Shown here: one piece after another, positions 36,487-45,067 of the stretch
Position numbering within the stretch: the stretch's first letter is position 1
How the letters are laid out: each line of letters opens with the position of its first letter
Source: Pseudomonas morbosilactucae
Lineage (GTDB): Bacteria > Pseudomonadota > Gammaproteobacteria > Pseudomonadales > Pseudomonadaceae
Length of the DNA: 64,000 nt
NCBI RefSeq assembly: GCF_023241715.1
Contig: NZ_JALQCW010000075.1
Span: 62,001 to 126,000, forward strand
Direction of reading: 5' to 3'
Position numbers and translations under genes: made by a program
Notes under the pieces: model-generated
The model's input: only the letters and a program-made list of their open reading frames with translations
Told to the model about the DNA's origin: nothing
The model's database searches: none

Positions 36487-37770
36487 TCAGACCGTCTCTG
36501 ACCACCCGAGCCGGGTGCGAGCCTCGGCCAGGTCCGAGTGCAGATCGTGGTCCCACAGCCAGTCGAAACGACTGGCCAGGGTGCTCGACAGAAGGGGCTC
36601 ATGATCTTCGACCTGGCGATCTCGGAACTCATAGAGCTCGCCGGCTTCCCAGGAGGTTCGCTGAACACGGCAAGCGCGGGGGCGGCGGATAGCGTCGTAC
36701 ACCTCCAACACGTTTTGCGCATCACCCTGAAGCACCCGCGGGTCCCCCAGAAGGCGTGCAAGCAGCCAGGCATCTTCCAGGCCCTGCCCCGCCCCGGCAC
36801 CTTGGTGAGGGAGCATTGCGTGGGCAGCATCACCGATCAGCCCGACACGGCCGTGGGTATAGCCTGCCAGCTCGTCCAACTCGTGAAGTGCCCAGAGGGT
36901 GGGCGCGGGAATGCATTCGAGCAGCACGCGAACCGCATCCCCCCAATGCGCGAAAGCGTCCAGCATCTGGGCCTGGCTGGTGCTCTTGACCCATGGCGTG
37001 TCTTGCGGCCATACCGGGTTGGGATCGGTGCGATCAGACACAAAGGCGACCACGTTGATCAATCGGCCCTGCTTGACCGGAAAAGTGAGGATGTGGGCGT
37101 CGAGCCCCAGGTACATTTGCGGGACGTTGATCAGGTGTTCATCCACACCTGCAGCGCGATAGGCGGCACGTAATTGCTCACTGTCGATCATGCCTCGATA
37201 GGCACAGGTGCCACTGAATCGAGGCGCGACCAAAGGCTGGCCGATGCCCTGAAGCACATAGTCACGAATCGAGGATTTGATGCCGTCGGCGGCGATCAGC
37301 AGGTCGCACTGATAATCGGAGCCATCGGTGAACTGAACGCTGACCCTGTCCTGTTCCTCGTGGACGCTGACTGCACGCTTGTCGAAGCAGGCGATACCCT
37401 CCGGAAGTTGCGTGGCCAGGGCGTCGAGAAAATCGGCGCGGTGGACGGAAGACTGGCCGACGCCCTGGGCGACACTGGCCCCGAGGTAACCGGCATCGAC
37501 GCCCCGGCGCCATTCAAACCAGATGTCTTGCCAGGGTTGCGGGGTGCGGTCCGCGATGCGCTCGTAGGGCTTGCCGATCCCCAGCCCCTCGATGGCCCGG
37601 ACGGCGTTCGCCCCAAAGGACACGCCCGCACCGACCTCGCCAAAGGCTGGCGCGGCTTCAAATAATTTCACGTCCAGATGCTGATGACGGCACAGATCCA
37701 GTGCCAGGGCGACGCCAGCGATACCGCCGCCGACAATGCCCACTTGCAAGACAGAATGAGGGCTACTCAT
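36487..37770 (-). CDS. salA: Salicylate hydroxylase (FAD monooxygenase)
   Basis: A 427-residue flavoprotein monooxygenase expected to turn salicylate into catechol and CO2 with NADH and O2. FAD motifs are GIVGGGIAGVALAL at the N-terminus, LIAADGIKSSIRDYV and GLIGDAAHAMLPHQGAGAGQ. Length matches NahG (about 430). ATG 37770 has AAGG 8 bases upstream. It is the first gene of the minus-strand operon and is divergent from a NahR-like regulator with a NahR-type site between. A related 6-hydroxynicotinate or other aromatic hydroxylase is possible but less likely in this setting. Confidence 0.87.
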   Translation of the reverse strand: MSSPHSVLQVGIVGGGIAGVALALDLCRHQHLDVKLFEAAPAFGEVGAGVSFGANAVRAIEGLGIGKPYERIADRTPQPWQDIWFEWRRGVDAGYLGASVAQGVGQSSVHRADFLDALATQLPEGIACFDKRAVSVHEEQDRVSVQFTDGSDYQCDLLIAADGIKSSIRDYVLQGIGQPLVAPRFSGTCAYRGMIDSEQLRAAYRAAGVDEHLINVPQMYLGLDAHILTFPVKQGRLINVVAFVSDRTDPNPVWPQDTPWVKSTSQAQMLDAFAHWGDAVRVLLECIPAPTLWALHELDELAGYTHGRVGLIGDAAHAMLPHQGAGAGQGLEDAWLLARLLGDPRVLQGDAQNVLEVYDAIRRPRACRVQRTSWEAGELYEFRDRQVEDHEPLLSSTLASRFDWLWDHDLHSDLAEARTRLGWSETV

Positions 37771-37857
37771 GGAGAAAACCTTGTGTGTTGTTTTTGGAAT
37801 GGCCCGATCATGACTATTCACAAAGCATTGATAAATGCCCTAAACCCCATACAAACT

Positions 37858-37872
37858 ATCACCAGCCTGAAT
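37858..37872 (-). promoter_or_regulatory. NahR-type operator upstream of salicylate hydroxylase
   Basis: On the minus strand ATTCAGGCTGGTGAT matches the NahR recognition sequence ATTCACGCTNNTGAT (as I recall it) at all but one defined base. It lies 88 bases upstream of the hydroxylase ATG and 45 bases before the regulator ATG, which suits both activation and autoregulation. Confidence 0.7.
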
Positions 37873-37917
37873 ACTCATTCAGCCCTAAGAAACTGCCCCC
37901 AGCCGAGTGAAGTCGAG

Positions 37918-38817
37918 ATGAACCTGCGAGAACTGGATCTGAATCTGTTGGTGATCTTCCACCAACTGCTTATGGATCGAAGCGTTTCAACTACGGCCGA
38001 AAGCCTGGGGCTGACCCAGCCGGCCGTGAGCAACGCGCTCAAGCGTCTGCGCACCACGTTTAACGACGAGTTGTTTGTGCGCACCAATCATGGGATGCAG
38101 CCAACGTCCTATGCCGCTCAACTGGCCGAGCCGATTTCTCAGGCGATCAACCTGCTGCACGGTGCGATCAATCGTCATGACGCGTTCGATCCGGCCACCA
38201 GCCAGAAGCGCTTTGTCGTGGCGATGACCGACATCGGGGAGATTTACTTTGTGCCACGGTTGATCGACGCCTTGCTCAAACAGGCACCTGGGATATCGGT
38301 CAGCACACGGCGCAGCAATGCCGAGCTGTCCGATAACCTGGCCAATGGCGAGGTGGACTTGGCCGTTGGATTGCTGCCGGATCTGCAAGCGGGGTTCTAT
38401 CAGAGACGCCTGTTCCACCATCGCTATGTGTGCTTGTGCCGCAAGGATCACCCGCTCACCAAACAGCCCATGACACGGGAGGGCTTTTGCGAGTTCGGCC
38501 ATGTGAGGATCGTCGCCGCCAGCACAGGCCATGGGGAGATCGATACGCACATGCAGCGGGCCGGTCTGCAACGAGACATTCGGCTGGAGGTCCCACACTT
38601 TGTTGCGGTCGGGCATATCCTGCAGAACACCGACCTGATCGCCACAGTGCCCGAGCGTTTCGCCAACAGTTGCGTCGGCCCTTTTGGATTGACCAGCCTG
38701 CCGTTGCCGTTACCGCTCCCCGAGATCGCCATCAATCTGTTCTGGCACGGTAAATACAACCGGGACCCGGCCAACAAATGGTTCCGGCAACTGATGTTTG
38801 ATCTGTTCAGCGATTGA
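37918..38817 (+). CDS. nahR: NahR/SalR-like LysR regulator of salicylate catabolism
   Basis: A 299-residue LysR regulator that looks closely similar to NahR (300 residues) along its whole length. It opens MNLRELDLNLLVIFHQLL, has LGLTQPAVSNALKRLRT, and shares AMTDIGEIYF, EVDLAVGLLPDLQ, HHRYVCLCRKDHP, TGHGEID and FWHGKYN...RQLMFDLF. NahR responds to salicylate. ATG 37918 is the start that aligns with NahR; the frame continues upstream to 37678 antisense to the hydroxylase. It should activate the divergent sal operon when salicylate is present. Confidence 0.92.
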   Translation: MNLRELDLNLLVIFHQLLMDRSVSTTAESLGLTQPAVSNALKRLRTTFNDELFVRTNHGMQPTSYAAQLAEPISQAINLLHGAINRHDAFDPATSQKRFVVAMTDIGEIYFVPRLIDALLKQAPGISVSTRRSNAELSDNLANGEVDLAVGLLPDLQAGFYQRRLFHHRYVCLCRKDHPLTKQPMTREGFCEFGHVRIVAASTGHGEIDTHMQRAGLQRDIRLEVPHFVAVGHILQNTDLIATVPERFANSCVGPFGLTSLPLPLPLPEIAINLFWHGKYNRDPANKWFRQLMFDLFSD

Positions 38818-38859
38818 GCGGATCAAGGCTGACGATATCGCGGCGCTGATCCAACCGGG

Positions 38860-39762
38860 TCACTGCCAATGCTTGCAGAGCTTGACCAGTTCATCGACCA
38901 CGTAGCGCACCTTCGGCCGCAGATGGGAGACCTTTGGCCAGACCGCGTGCACATCGACAGCCTCCGGCTCATAGGCTTGCAGCACCTCCACCAGCCTGCC
39001 CGCTTCAATATCGTCCCGGAACAGGCTGCGCGGCATCTGGCATAAACCGGTGCCGGCGACGGCGGCGAGAATCATCGCTTCCCCGTCACCAATCTGATGG
39101 GTCGACGGTGGCGCGTAGCGTACGGTTTGCCCCGCCTGGGCGACTCGCCACGACAAGGGTTGGCCGCGTCGATGGCCGACAATGCAACGGTGATGGCTGA
39201 GGTCCTCCAGGGTCTGTGGCACCCCATGGCGCGCCAGGTAATCCGGGGCGGCACAAATGGCCCAACGTTGCCGGGCCAGCCGGCGCGCCACCAGGCCGCT
39301 GGTGTCTTGCAATTCGCCAAAGCGCACCAACAAATCGATCCCCTCCTCGATGGGGTCCACCAGGTGGTCGGAAAACGTCAGGTTCAGGTGCAAGGCCGGG
39401 TACTTGTTGGCGATCTCAAACAGTAACGGAGCCACGACCCGACGCCCGAAGGCCACTGGGATGTCGACTCGCAGGCGCCCGGAAGGCTCACCGCCGCCAG
39501 GGCCCAGCCCGCTCTCGGCGGCACCAATTTCTTCAAGGGCTGTCGAGCACGCCACGAAATAGGCCTCGCCATCGGCCGTCAGGGAAATCCGCCGAGTGGT
39601 TCGATGAAACAACTGCGTACCCAGGCGTTCCTCGAGACGCGCAATGGCTTTGCCCACTGCGGATTTTGACAGGCCCAGGCGCTCGGCCGCCTGGGTGAAG
39701 CTGGTCGAGCGCGCGGCTACGACGAACGTGATAACGCCCTGGAAAGAATCGATAGGAACCAT
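38860..39762 (-). CDS. LysR-family transcriptional regulator
   Basis: A 300-residue LysR of the DsdC/AaeR-like branch, opening with VITFVVAARSTSFTQAAERL and SKSAVGKAIARLEERLG, FHRTTRRISLT. It is divergent from the tautomerase-monooxygenase-nitroreductase-MFS genes that start at 39927, with an inverted repeat at 39778-39794 in the gap. It probably controls them. ATG 39762 is favoured over GTG 39768. It converges with the NahR-like gene. Confidence 0.87.
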   Translation of the reverse strand: MVPIDSFQGVITFVVAARSTSFTQAAERLGLSKSAVGKAIARLEERLGTQLFHRTTRRISLTADGEAYFVACSTALEEIGAAESGLGPGGGEPSGRLRVDIPVAFGRRVVAPLLFEIANKYPALHLNLTFSDHLVDPIEEGIDLLVRFGELQDTSGLVARRLARQRWAICAAPDYLARHGVPQTLEDLSHHRCIVGHRRGQPLSWRVAQAGQTVRYAPPSTHQIGDGEAMILAAVAGTGLCQMPRSLFRDDIEAGRLVEVLQAYEPEAVDVHAVWPKVSHLRPKVRYVVDELVKLCKHWQ

Positions 39763-39777
39763 GCCCACTCGCCAATT

Positions 39778-39794
39778 GTAGATTTTAAGTCTAC
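39778..39794. promoter_or_regulatory. Inverted repeat GTAGA-N7-TCTAC, candidate operator
   Basis: GTAGATTTTAAGTCTAC is symmetric at nearly all positions and lies just upstream of the LysR start (39762) and 133 bases before the tautomerase ATG. A second copy of the same half-sites is at 31694-31710. Confidence 0.4.
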
Positions 39795-39926
39795 CCAGAT
39801 TATAGTTTCAGGCGGTTTATCGCCAGATCACTCAACAGTAGGATGAATTCCAGAAAGACAACGGTGCAGATCGTGACCGCACATCGTGCACCTCTCTCCA
39901 GATCAAAGCCCCAAGAGGACACCCAC

Positions 39927-40124
39927 ATGCCCGTAGTACGAGTGAGCTGGTTCGAAGGTAAAGAACACGCACAGAAAGCCGCTGTCGCCGCCGACATCAC
40001 CGACAGCATCGTCAAGCACACCGGCACCGATGCCAGCTATGTCTACGTCATTTTTGAAGACGTGGCGGCGTCGGACTGGGCTGGCGCAGGAAAACTGTTC
40101 GGGGAAGCGCCCGAGAAATCCTGA
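39927..40124 (+). CDS. 4-oxalocrotonate tautomerase family protein
   Basis: A 65-residue protein beginning MPVVRVSWFEGKEHAQK, with the catalytic proline next to the start methionine as in 4-OT-type tautomerases. The length is normal for the family (about 62-70). GAGG lies 8 bases before ATG 39927; the longer frame from 39843 would bury the proline and is rejected. Such enzymes ketonise enols of ring-cleavage products. It is the first gene of the cluster under the divergent LysR. Confidence 0.87.
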   Translation: MPVVRVSWFEGKEHAQKAAVAADITDSIVKHTGTDASYVYVIFEDVAASDWAGAGKLFGEAPEKS

Positions 40125-40207
40125 CCCCATCAGCACTGACTGCATCGGCTTGGTCAGCGGTGCATCCTCAACAGGCTTTCAAGAGGCCCCTGACGGAAGA
40201 ACGACCC

Positions 40208-40561
40208 ATGCATCCCCATATTTCCTGCCTGTTCTCCCTCGCGGTAAAACCCGCCGAGTTCGCCGAGTTCAAGGCGCTGATCGCCACCATCGTGGCCGCG
40301 ACCCGCGCCGAGCCAGGCACCCTGGTTTACGAATACAGCGTCAACGAAGACCAGAGCACGGTTCACATTCTTGAGCGCTATAACGCCGATGCCGTCGTCA
40401 GTCACGTCGACACCACCTTTGCACCGTTCGGCAAGCGCTTCCTCGAGCTGTGCACCGTCACCAGCCTGGTGGTCTACGGCACACCGGACGCAGAAGTCCG
40501 TAAACGCCTGGACCCGTTTGGCGCGGTGTACATGACCCCCTTCGACGGTTTCAGCCGCTAA
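40208..40561 (+). CDS. Antibiotic biosynthesis monooxygenase (ABM) family protein
   Basis: A 117-residue alpha/beta ferredoxin-fold protein of the ABM/YgiN type. Family segments are LFSLAVKPAEFAEFKALI, TRAEPGTLVYEYSVNED and HILERYNADAVVSHVD. YgiN-like members oxidise or reduce quinols without a cofactor. ATG 40208 is chosen for the fit of the first strand. It lies between a tautomerase and a nitroreductase, suggesting a quinone or aromatic detoxification task. Confidence 0.85.
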   Translation: MHPHISCLFSLAVKPAEFAEFKALIATIVAATRAEPGTLVYEYSVNEDQSTVHILERYNADAVVSHVDTTFAPFGKRFLELCTVTSLVVYGTPDAEVRKRLDPFGAVYMTPFDGFSR

Positions 40562-40632
40562 GCCCCATGACGGCGCAGGCTTGACGGCACCATCAGGGCT
40601 GCGCCCTTTTCCCTTCCCGCACAGAGATCACC

Positions 40633-41247
40633 ATGTCCGGTATTGCTGAAGTTATTAAGTCCCGAATTTCCGCCAACAGCTACGACACTGAACGCCAACT
40701 GAGCGATCAACAAATCGCCGAGCTGATCGATCTGGCAACACACGCCCCCTCTGCCTTCAACCTTCAGAACTGGAAGTTCCTGGCCGTGCGCAGCACCGAC
40801 GCCAAGGCACGCTTGCTGCCATTGGCTTTCGGCCAACAGAAGATCATGGATGCAGCCGTGACCTTTATTGTCTGTGGCACCCTCAAGCCCCATGAAACAC
40901 TGCCGGCGACCCTGAAACCGACACTCGATGCCGGCATCATTGACCAGGCGATCTACGACATGTGGGTGGGCGCGGCTCAAGGCATGTACCAGGAAAACCC
41001 GCAGTTGCAACGCGACGAAGCGATCCGCTCAGGCTCACTCGCCGCCATGACCTTGATGCTGGCAGCCAAGGGCCAGGGCTTGGTTTCCACCCCCATGATC
41101 GGCTTCGATCAGGCGGCCGTGGCCAAAGAGTTTGCGCTCTCGGACGTGGAAATTCCGGTCATGTTGGTCACCGTTGGCTATCCAGGCTCGGCCAACTGGC
41201 CGCAAAAGCCCCGTAAAGCCGTCAACGACGTGCTGCTGTTCGTATAA
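40633..41247 (+). CDS. Nitroreductase family protein (FMN-dependent)
   Basis: A 204-residue flavoprotein with the FMN phosphate-binding start IKSRISANSYDTERQLSD, the THAPSAFNLQNWKFLAV motif and the C-terminal VTVGYPGSANWPQKPRK. It should reduce quinones or nitroaromatics with NAD(P)H. Length and motifs match the family. GAGATC precedes the ATG. It is followed by an MFS pump at 96 bases, the usual pairing of conversion and export for toxic aromatics. Confidence 0.87.
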   Translation: MSGIAEVIKSRISANSYDTERQLSDQQIAELIDLATHAPSAFNLQNWKFLAVRSTDAKARLLPLAFGQQKIMDAAVTFIVCGTLKPHETLPATLKPTLDAGIIDQAIYDMWVGAAQGMYQENPQLQRDEAIRSGSLAAMTLMLAAKGQGLVSTPMIGFDQAAVAKEFALSDVEIPVMLVTVGYPGSANWPQKPRKAVNDVLLFV

Positions 41248-41342
41248 CCCCATGGCACGAACGCTGGCGAAGCCTGGCTTCGTCAGTGGCGGCTGCTCGC
41301 TTCACAACCATGACCTACCAAGGGCATTGAAAGACCACCGTT

Positions 41343-42713
41343 ATGTCCAACTCATCCTCTTCGTTACGCGCCATCCTGATCGCTGTCTGCCTGGGGTTTC
41401 TGGTCGTTCAACTGGATGTCAGCGTAGTGAACGTCGGCCTGGGTGCCCTCAAGAGCGCGTTCGGTAGCGACCTCACAGGCTTGCAATGGGTCATCAACAG
41501 CTACGCCCTGCCCTTTTCTGCCTTGCTGATCCTTGGCGGCGCCTGGGGCGACAAGTGGGGGGCAAAATCGGTCTTCGCAGCGGGCTTCGCTGTCTTCACC
41601 CTGGCCTCCGTGGGCTGTGGCCTCGCCGACAGCATGACCCAGCTGATCACTCTGCGTGTGGTACAGGGCATCGGCGCGGCGTTGCTTATACCGACCTCAC
41701 TGACCCTGATCCGCGTGTCATTTCATGACCCCAGCGCCCGTCGTTCAGCCGTGGCGCTTTGGGGCGCCTGCGGCGGTATCGCACTGGCTGCCGGGCCCGT
41801 CATCGGCGGCCTGATGATCGAGTATTTCGGCTGGCGCAGCGTATTCCTGCTTAACATTCCGATCGGCCTGCTGGCCATCGGGCTGATCCTGCGTTACGCC
41901 CCCGCGCCCCCTCGGGTTGATAAGCAGGTCGATATTCCCGGACAAATCAGTATTGCCATTTGCCTGGCCTCGCTGACCTATGGCTTGACCGAATCCAGTG
42001 CCAAGGGTTGGGTCGGTGAAACACTGGCAGCCATGGCAATCGCTGTCATCTGTGCGCTGGCCTTTAGGGTGATTGAGCGTCGGGTAAAACATCCGATGCT
42101 GCCCACTCGCCTGGCGACCAACAAAGTGCTGGGGAGCATGGCGCTGGCAGGCGCGGCGATCAACCTGACCTTTTATGGAACGGTCTTCGTGTTCAGCATT
42201 TACTTTCAAACATTCCTGCACTACGACGCGTTCGAGACCGGCTTGTCGTTTATCCCGCTGACGGCGGTGCTGACACTCTCAACCATGCTCTCGGCAAGGT
42301 TCGCCAAGCGGTTCAGCGCCACGCGTATCATCACGACAGGTTTCACGGTTCAGATCATCGGGTTCATCGCCCTGTCGCAAACCACTCCACACACCTCGCT
42401 GTGGCAGCTCAACGGCGCGCTCATGCTCGTGGGTATTGGCAGCGCGATGTCTGTCCCGTCCATTACCAACTCGATGCTCTCGTCCGTCACCCAGCACGAT
42501 GCAGGTATCGCCTCGGGCTTGATGGCCTCTGCCAGGCAACTGGGCGGCGTGATCGGTGTTGCCGTTTTCGGCACCCTGATCGCCCACTCTGACGAGGCAT
42601 CGTTCTCCTACGGGATGTCGAAGGCCATGCTGTTCTCGGCGTTGACTTTGCTCATCTGCATCGGCGTGAACCTGTACGTTTCCCGCCAAACCCGGGTGCC
42701 GGCGCCACAGTAA
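41343..42713 (+). CDS. MFS drug efflux transporter, DHA2 (14-TM) family
   Basis: A 456-residue membrane protein with about fourteen hydrophobic segments. DHA2 signatures are FLVVQLDVSVVNVGLGAL, LQWVINSYALPFSALLIL, GGAWGDKWGAKSVF and ALWGACGGIALAAGPVIGG. It exchanges protons for a lipophilic compound across the inner membrane. The neighbouring nitroreductase, monooxygenase and tautomerase suggest an aromatic or quinone substrate. The export substrate cannot be read from the sequence. Confidence 0.9.
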   Translation: MSNSSSSLRAILIAVCLGFLVVQLDVSVVNVGLGALKSAFGSDLTGLQWVINSYALPFSALLILGGAWGDKWGAKSVFAAGFAVFTLASVGCGLADSMTQLITLRVVQGIGAALLIPTSLTLIRVSFHDPSARRSAVALWGACGGIALAAGPVIGGLMIEYFGWRSVFLLNIPIGLLAIGLILRYAPAPPRVDKQVDIPGQISIAICLASLTYGLTESSAKGWVGETLAAMAIAVICALAFRVIERRVKHPMLPTRLATNKVLGSMALAGAAINLTFYGTVFVFSIYFQTFLHYDAFETGLSFIPLTAVLTLSTMLSARFAKRFSATRIITTGFTVQIIGFIALSQTTPHTSLWQLNGALMLVGIGSAMSVPSITNSMLSSVTQHDAGIASGLMASARQLGGVIGVAVFGTLIAHSDEASFSYGMSKAMLFSALTLLICIGVNLYVSRQTRVPAPQ

Positions 42714-42751
42714 CAATCAGCTGGCGCTGAAGCGTGAGTATTGGCTATCTA

Positions 42752-42841
42752 TCACCTCATCAGCCGTACGACTCCAACAGATGCAGCGATAACGGCAACC
42801 AACGCATTCAACATCATGAGAAAACCCTGAAGATCACGCAC
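42752..42841 (-). CDS. Possible 29-residue hydrophobic small protein
   Basis: A GTG at 42841 opens VRDLQGFLMMLNALVAV, IAASVGVVRLMR, which would form one membrane helix with basic residues at the end. Internal ATGs at 42817 and 42814 have AGGG about 8 bases upstream. Size and layout recall small membrane peptides or type I toxins, but there is no family match I can name. It could be chance. The rest of 42714-42972 holds only the terminator at 42853-42890. Confidence 0.22.
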   Translation of the reverse strand: MRDLQGFLMMLNALVAVIAASVGVVRLMR

Positions 42842-42852
42842 TTCCAGTCGTC

Positions 42853-42890
42853 AAAAAGAAACCCGATGAAGAAAGATTTCTCATCGGGTT
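42853..42890 (-). terminator. Rho-independent terminator of the SDR gene
   Basis: A long hairpin (AACCCGATGA..AGAAA paired with TTTCTCATCGGGTT, one bulged A, two-base loop) lies 82 bases after the stop of the minus-strand SDR gene. The T-tract TTTTT on the minus strand (42857-42853) follows the stem. Confidence 0.75.
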
Positions 42891-42972
42891 CTTCGCGAAC
42901 GTTTGACGGCTGACTACGCGATAACAACGGCTAGAACATCAGTCATCGCGCACCCCTTTCGGCAGGTGTCAC

Positions 42973-43767
42973 TCAGACGATATCGTCGACCACCCCGCCA
43001 TCTACCCGGAGCGCCGCCCCGGTGGTGGCGGATGCCTGCGTCGAGCAAACGTAAACGATCATGTTCGCGACTTCTTCGACCGTGGAAGCGCGCTGGATGA
43101 TCGAACTGGGTCGATGCTGCATGACGAATGCTGAGGCCACCGACTCGAGTGATTCTCCGGTGCGCTCCACTTCTGCGCTCAGCATTTCAGCAACGCCATC
43201 GGACAGCGTCGGTCCGGGGAGTACACTATTCACGGTTACGCCACTTCCCGCGACGCGCTTGGCTAAACCACGCGCCAAGGCCAATTGCGCTGTTTTCGAC
43301 ACGCCGTAATGGATCATGTCCGCAGGGATGTTGCGTGCCGATTCAGACGCGACAAACACCACGCGCCCCCAACCACTCTCAACCATTGCTGGCAGCAAGG
43401 CTCGGCTTAAACGCACACCTGACATCACGTTGGTTTGCCAGTAGTTGTTCCAGACCTCATCGTCCGCTTCAAAGAAATCCTGGGACCCATAGATGCCCGC
43501 ATTGTTCACCAGGATGTCGATACCACTGAGGCCAGCCAGCAGCGCCTCGACCCCTTCCGAGGTGCTCAGGTCCGCAGCGACACCCGTAACAACGGCTTCA
43601 GGCACCGCAGCCATCAGACGAGCCACCGCATCGTTTACAGAATGTTGACTCCTACCGTTGATGACGACGGCTGCGCCGGCTTGCGCGAGCCCTTTGGCCA
43701 CCGCAAAACCGATACCACCGGTGGATGCGGTCACTAAGGCACGTTTCGTGTTCAGTTGGATATTCAT
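42973..43767 (-). CDS. Short-chain dehydrogenase/reductase (SDR)
   Basis: A 264-residue NAD(P)-dependent oxidoreductase. The coenzyme motif is VTASTGGIGFAVAKGLA, with the stabilising NNAG in DILVNNAGIYG, and the catalytic Ser/Tyr/Lys are seen in VASESARNIP and HYGVSKTAQLAL. The C-terminal GAALRVDGGVVDDIV is typical. ATG 43767 has GGAG 5 bases upstream; the longer frame to 43836 is not needed. It follows a LysR gene on the same strand at 139 bases. Substrate unknown. Confidence 0.88.
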   Translation of the reverse strand: MNIQLNTKRALVTASTGGIGFAVAKGLAQAGAAVVINGRSQHSVNDAVARLMAAVPEAVVTGVAADLSTSEGVEALLAGLSGIDILVNNAGIYGSQDFFEADDEVWNNYWQTNVMSGVRLSRALLPAMVESGWGRVVFVASESARNIPADMIHYGVSKTAQLALARGLAKRVAGSGVTVNSVLPGPTLSDGVAEMLSAEVERTGESLESVASAFVMQHRPSSIIQRASTVEEVANMIVYVCSTQASATTGAALRVDGGVVDDIV

Positions 43768-43906
43768 CGTTACTCCGTCAAGAATGAGCGGGCATGTCTG
43801 CCCTTCAGTAGCCCCTACAGCGACGTAGAAAACCAAGGGGACACTCTATTGACTGATCGCACGGTGATAAATATCCATTGCGGATGGTGATTTACAACAG
43901 CCTGTT

Positions 43907-44815
43907 TCAAAAGGCCTCCGGCACCACCGCATCCACGCCAAAGGTCTGCGTCGCAAAGTCGAGAAAGCGACGGACTTTAGGTGTCAACCTGCGATCAGGT
44001 GCGAAGAGCACATGCAAGGGCCGACTGGGCGGCGGGTAGTCGGGCAGCAACGCGACCAGTTCACCTTGCTGCAGCGACTTGCGCACAAGCTCCACGGGTT
44101 GCAGCAATATGCCCAATCCGGCCAGCGCGGCGCACAGAAGTGGTTCGCCGTGATCAGCCATCAACCGGCTGCCCACCGGAACAATGACCTTGCCTTCAGG
44201 CCCGTCAAACGTCCAATGGGTGCGCAGCTCTGTGTGTGAAAACCCCAGGCATTCATGGGCCTGAAGGTCCCACGGTGTTTCAATCGCGGGCTTGCCTTTC
44301 AAGTAGGACGGCGCTGCACACAGAATGAGCCTGTAGGGCGCCAACGGCCTTGCAACCAGGCCGCTGTCCGAAAGCTGTCCAACCCTGAACACCACATCAA
44401 AGCCTTCGTCTATCAGATCGACGGCACGGTTGGCCAAGGTCAGTTCGACGCTGACCAACGGGTTGGCCTGCATGAACTCAGGCAGCCTGGGCGCAAGCGA
44501 CTGCATACCGAAACTCACGGGCGCATTGATCCTCAGCTTACCGCTGGGCGAGGCCTGTGTTTCGGCCGCCATATTTTCAGCCGTTTCCACTTCCGCCAGG
44601 ATGAATTTGCAGCGTTCATAAAATTCGCGCCCGAAGTCCGTGAGACTCTGGCGCCGGGTGGTGCGGTTTAACAAACGCACGCCCAGGTGCTGCTCCAAAT
44701 GATGAACGTGCTTGCCAATCAATTGCGCCGACATTTGCAGCGCATTGCCCGCGGCACTGAACGACCCCATCTCCACGGCTTTGACAAACGCCGCCATGCT
44801 ACTCAGACGATCCAT
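43907..44815 (-). CDS. LysR-family transcriptional regulator
   Basis: A 302-residue LysR opening MDRLSSMAAFVKAVEMGSFS, with the helix-turn-helix AAGNALQMSAQLIGKHVHHL and LLNRTTRRQSLTDFG. ATG 44815 fits the family start; the longer frame is not supported. It lies directly upstream of the SDR gene on the same strand and is divergent from an alpha/beta hydrolase gene at 45068, so it could control either. The 250-base gap before the hydrolase shows no clear symmetric site. Confidence 0.87.
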   Translation of the reverse strand: MDRLSSMAAFVKAVEMGSFSAAGNALQMSAQLIGKHVHHLEQHLGVRLLNRTTRRQSLTDFGREFYERCKFILAEVETAENMAAETQASPSGKLRINAPVSFGMQSLAPRLPEFMQANPLVSVELTLANRAVDLIDEGFDVVFRVGQLSDSGLVARPLAPYRLILCAAPSYLKGKPAIETPWDLQAHECLGFSHTELRTHWTFDGPEGKVIVPVGSRLMADHGEPLLCAALAGLGILLQPVELVRKSLQQGELVALLPDYPPPSRPLHVLFAPDRRLTPKVRRFLDFATQTFGVDAVVPEAF

Positions 44816-45067
44816 TACCAATGATCCGTTTCGAATGTTCACGCATTCTGGGTATTTATCTGACGACTGTCCAAGCTCTATTGTCCGCTCGCAGCACAAT
44901 CGTGGTGCCAAGTGCGGAAGCCTGAGTGAAGTCATCAACCGCAGGTTAACGACTCGGCATTTCGAGGTAGTGATTGGTGTATTCGGCGCGCTGAGGCCAG
45001 GCCTCAATAAGGCTCAAGACTTGACTTGATTGCCTAGCGCCTTTTTTTAACTGCATGGAATTGGACT

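Noticed and set aside
37815..37833. TATTCA...TGATA element as a NahR site
   Set aside because: The half-site spacing is 8 rather than 6 bases; the site at 37858-37872 fits the consensus much better.
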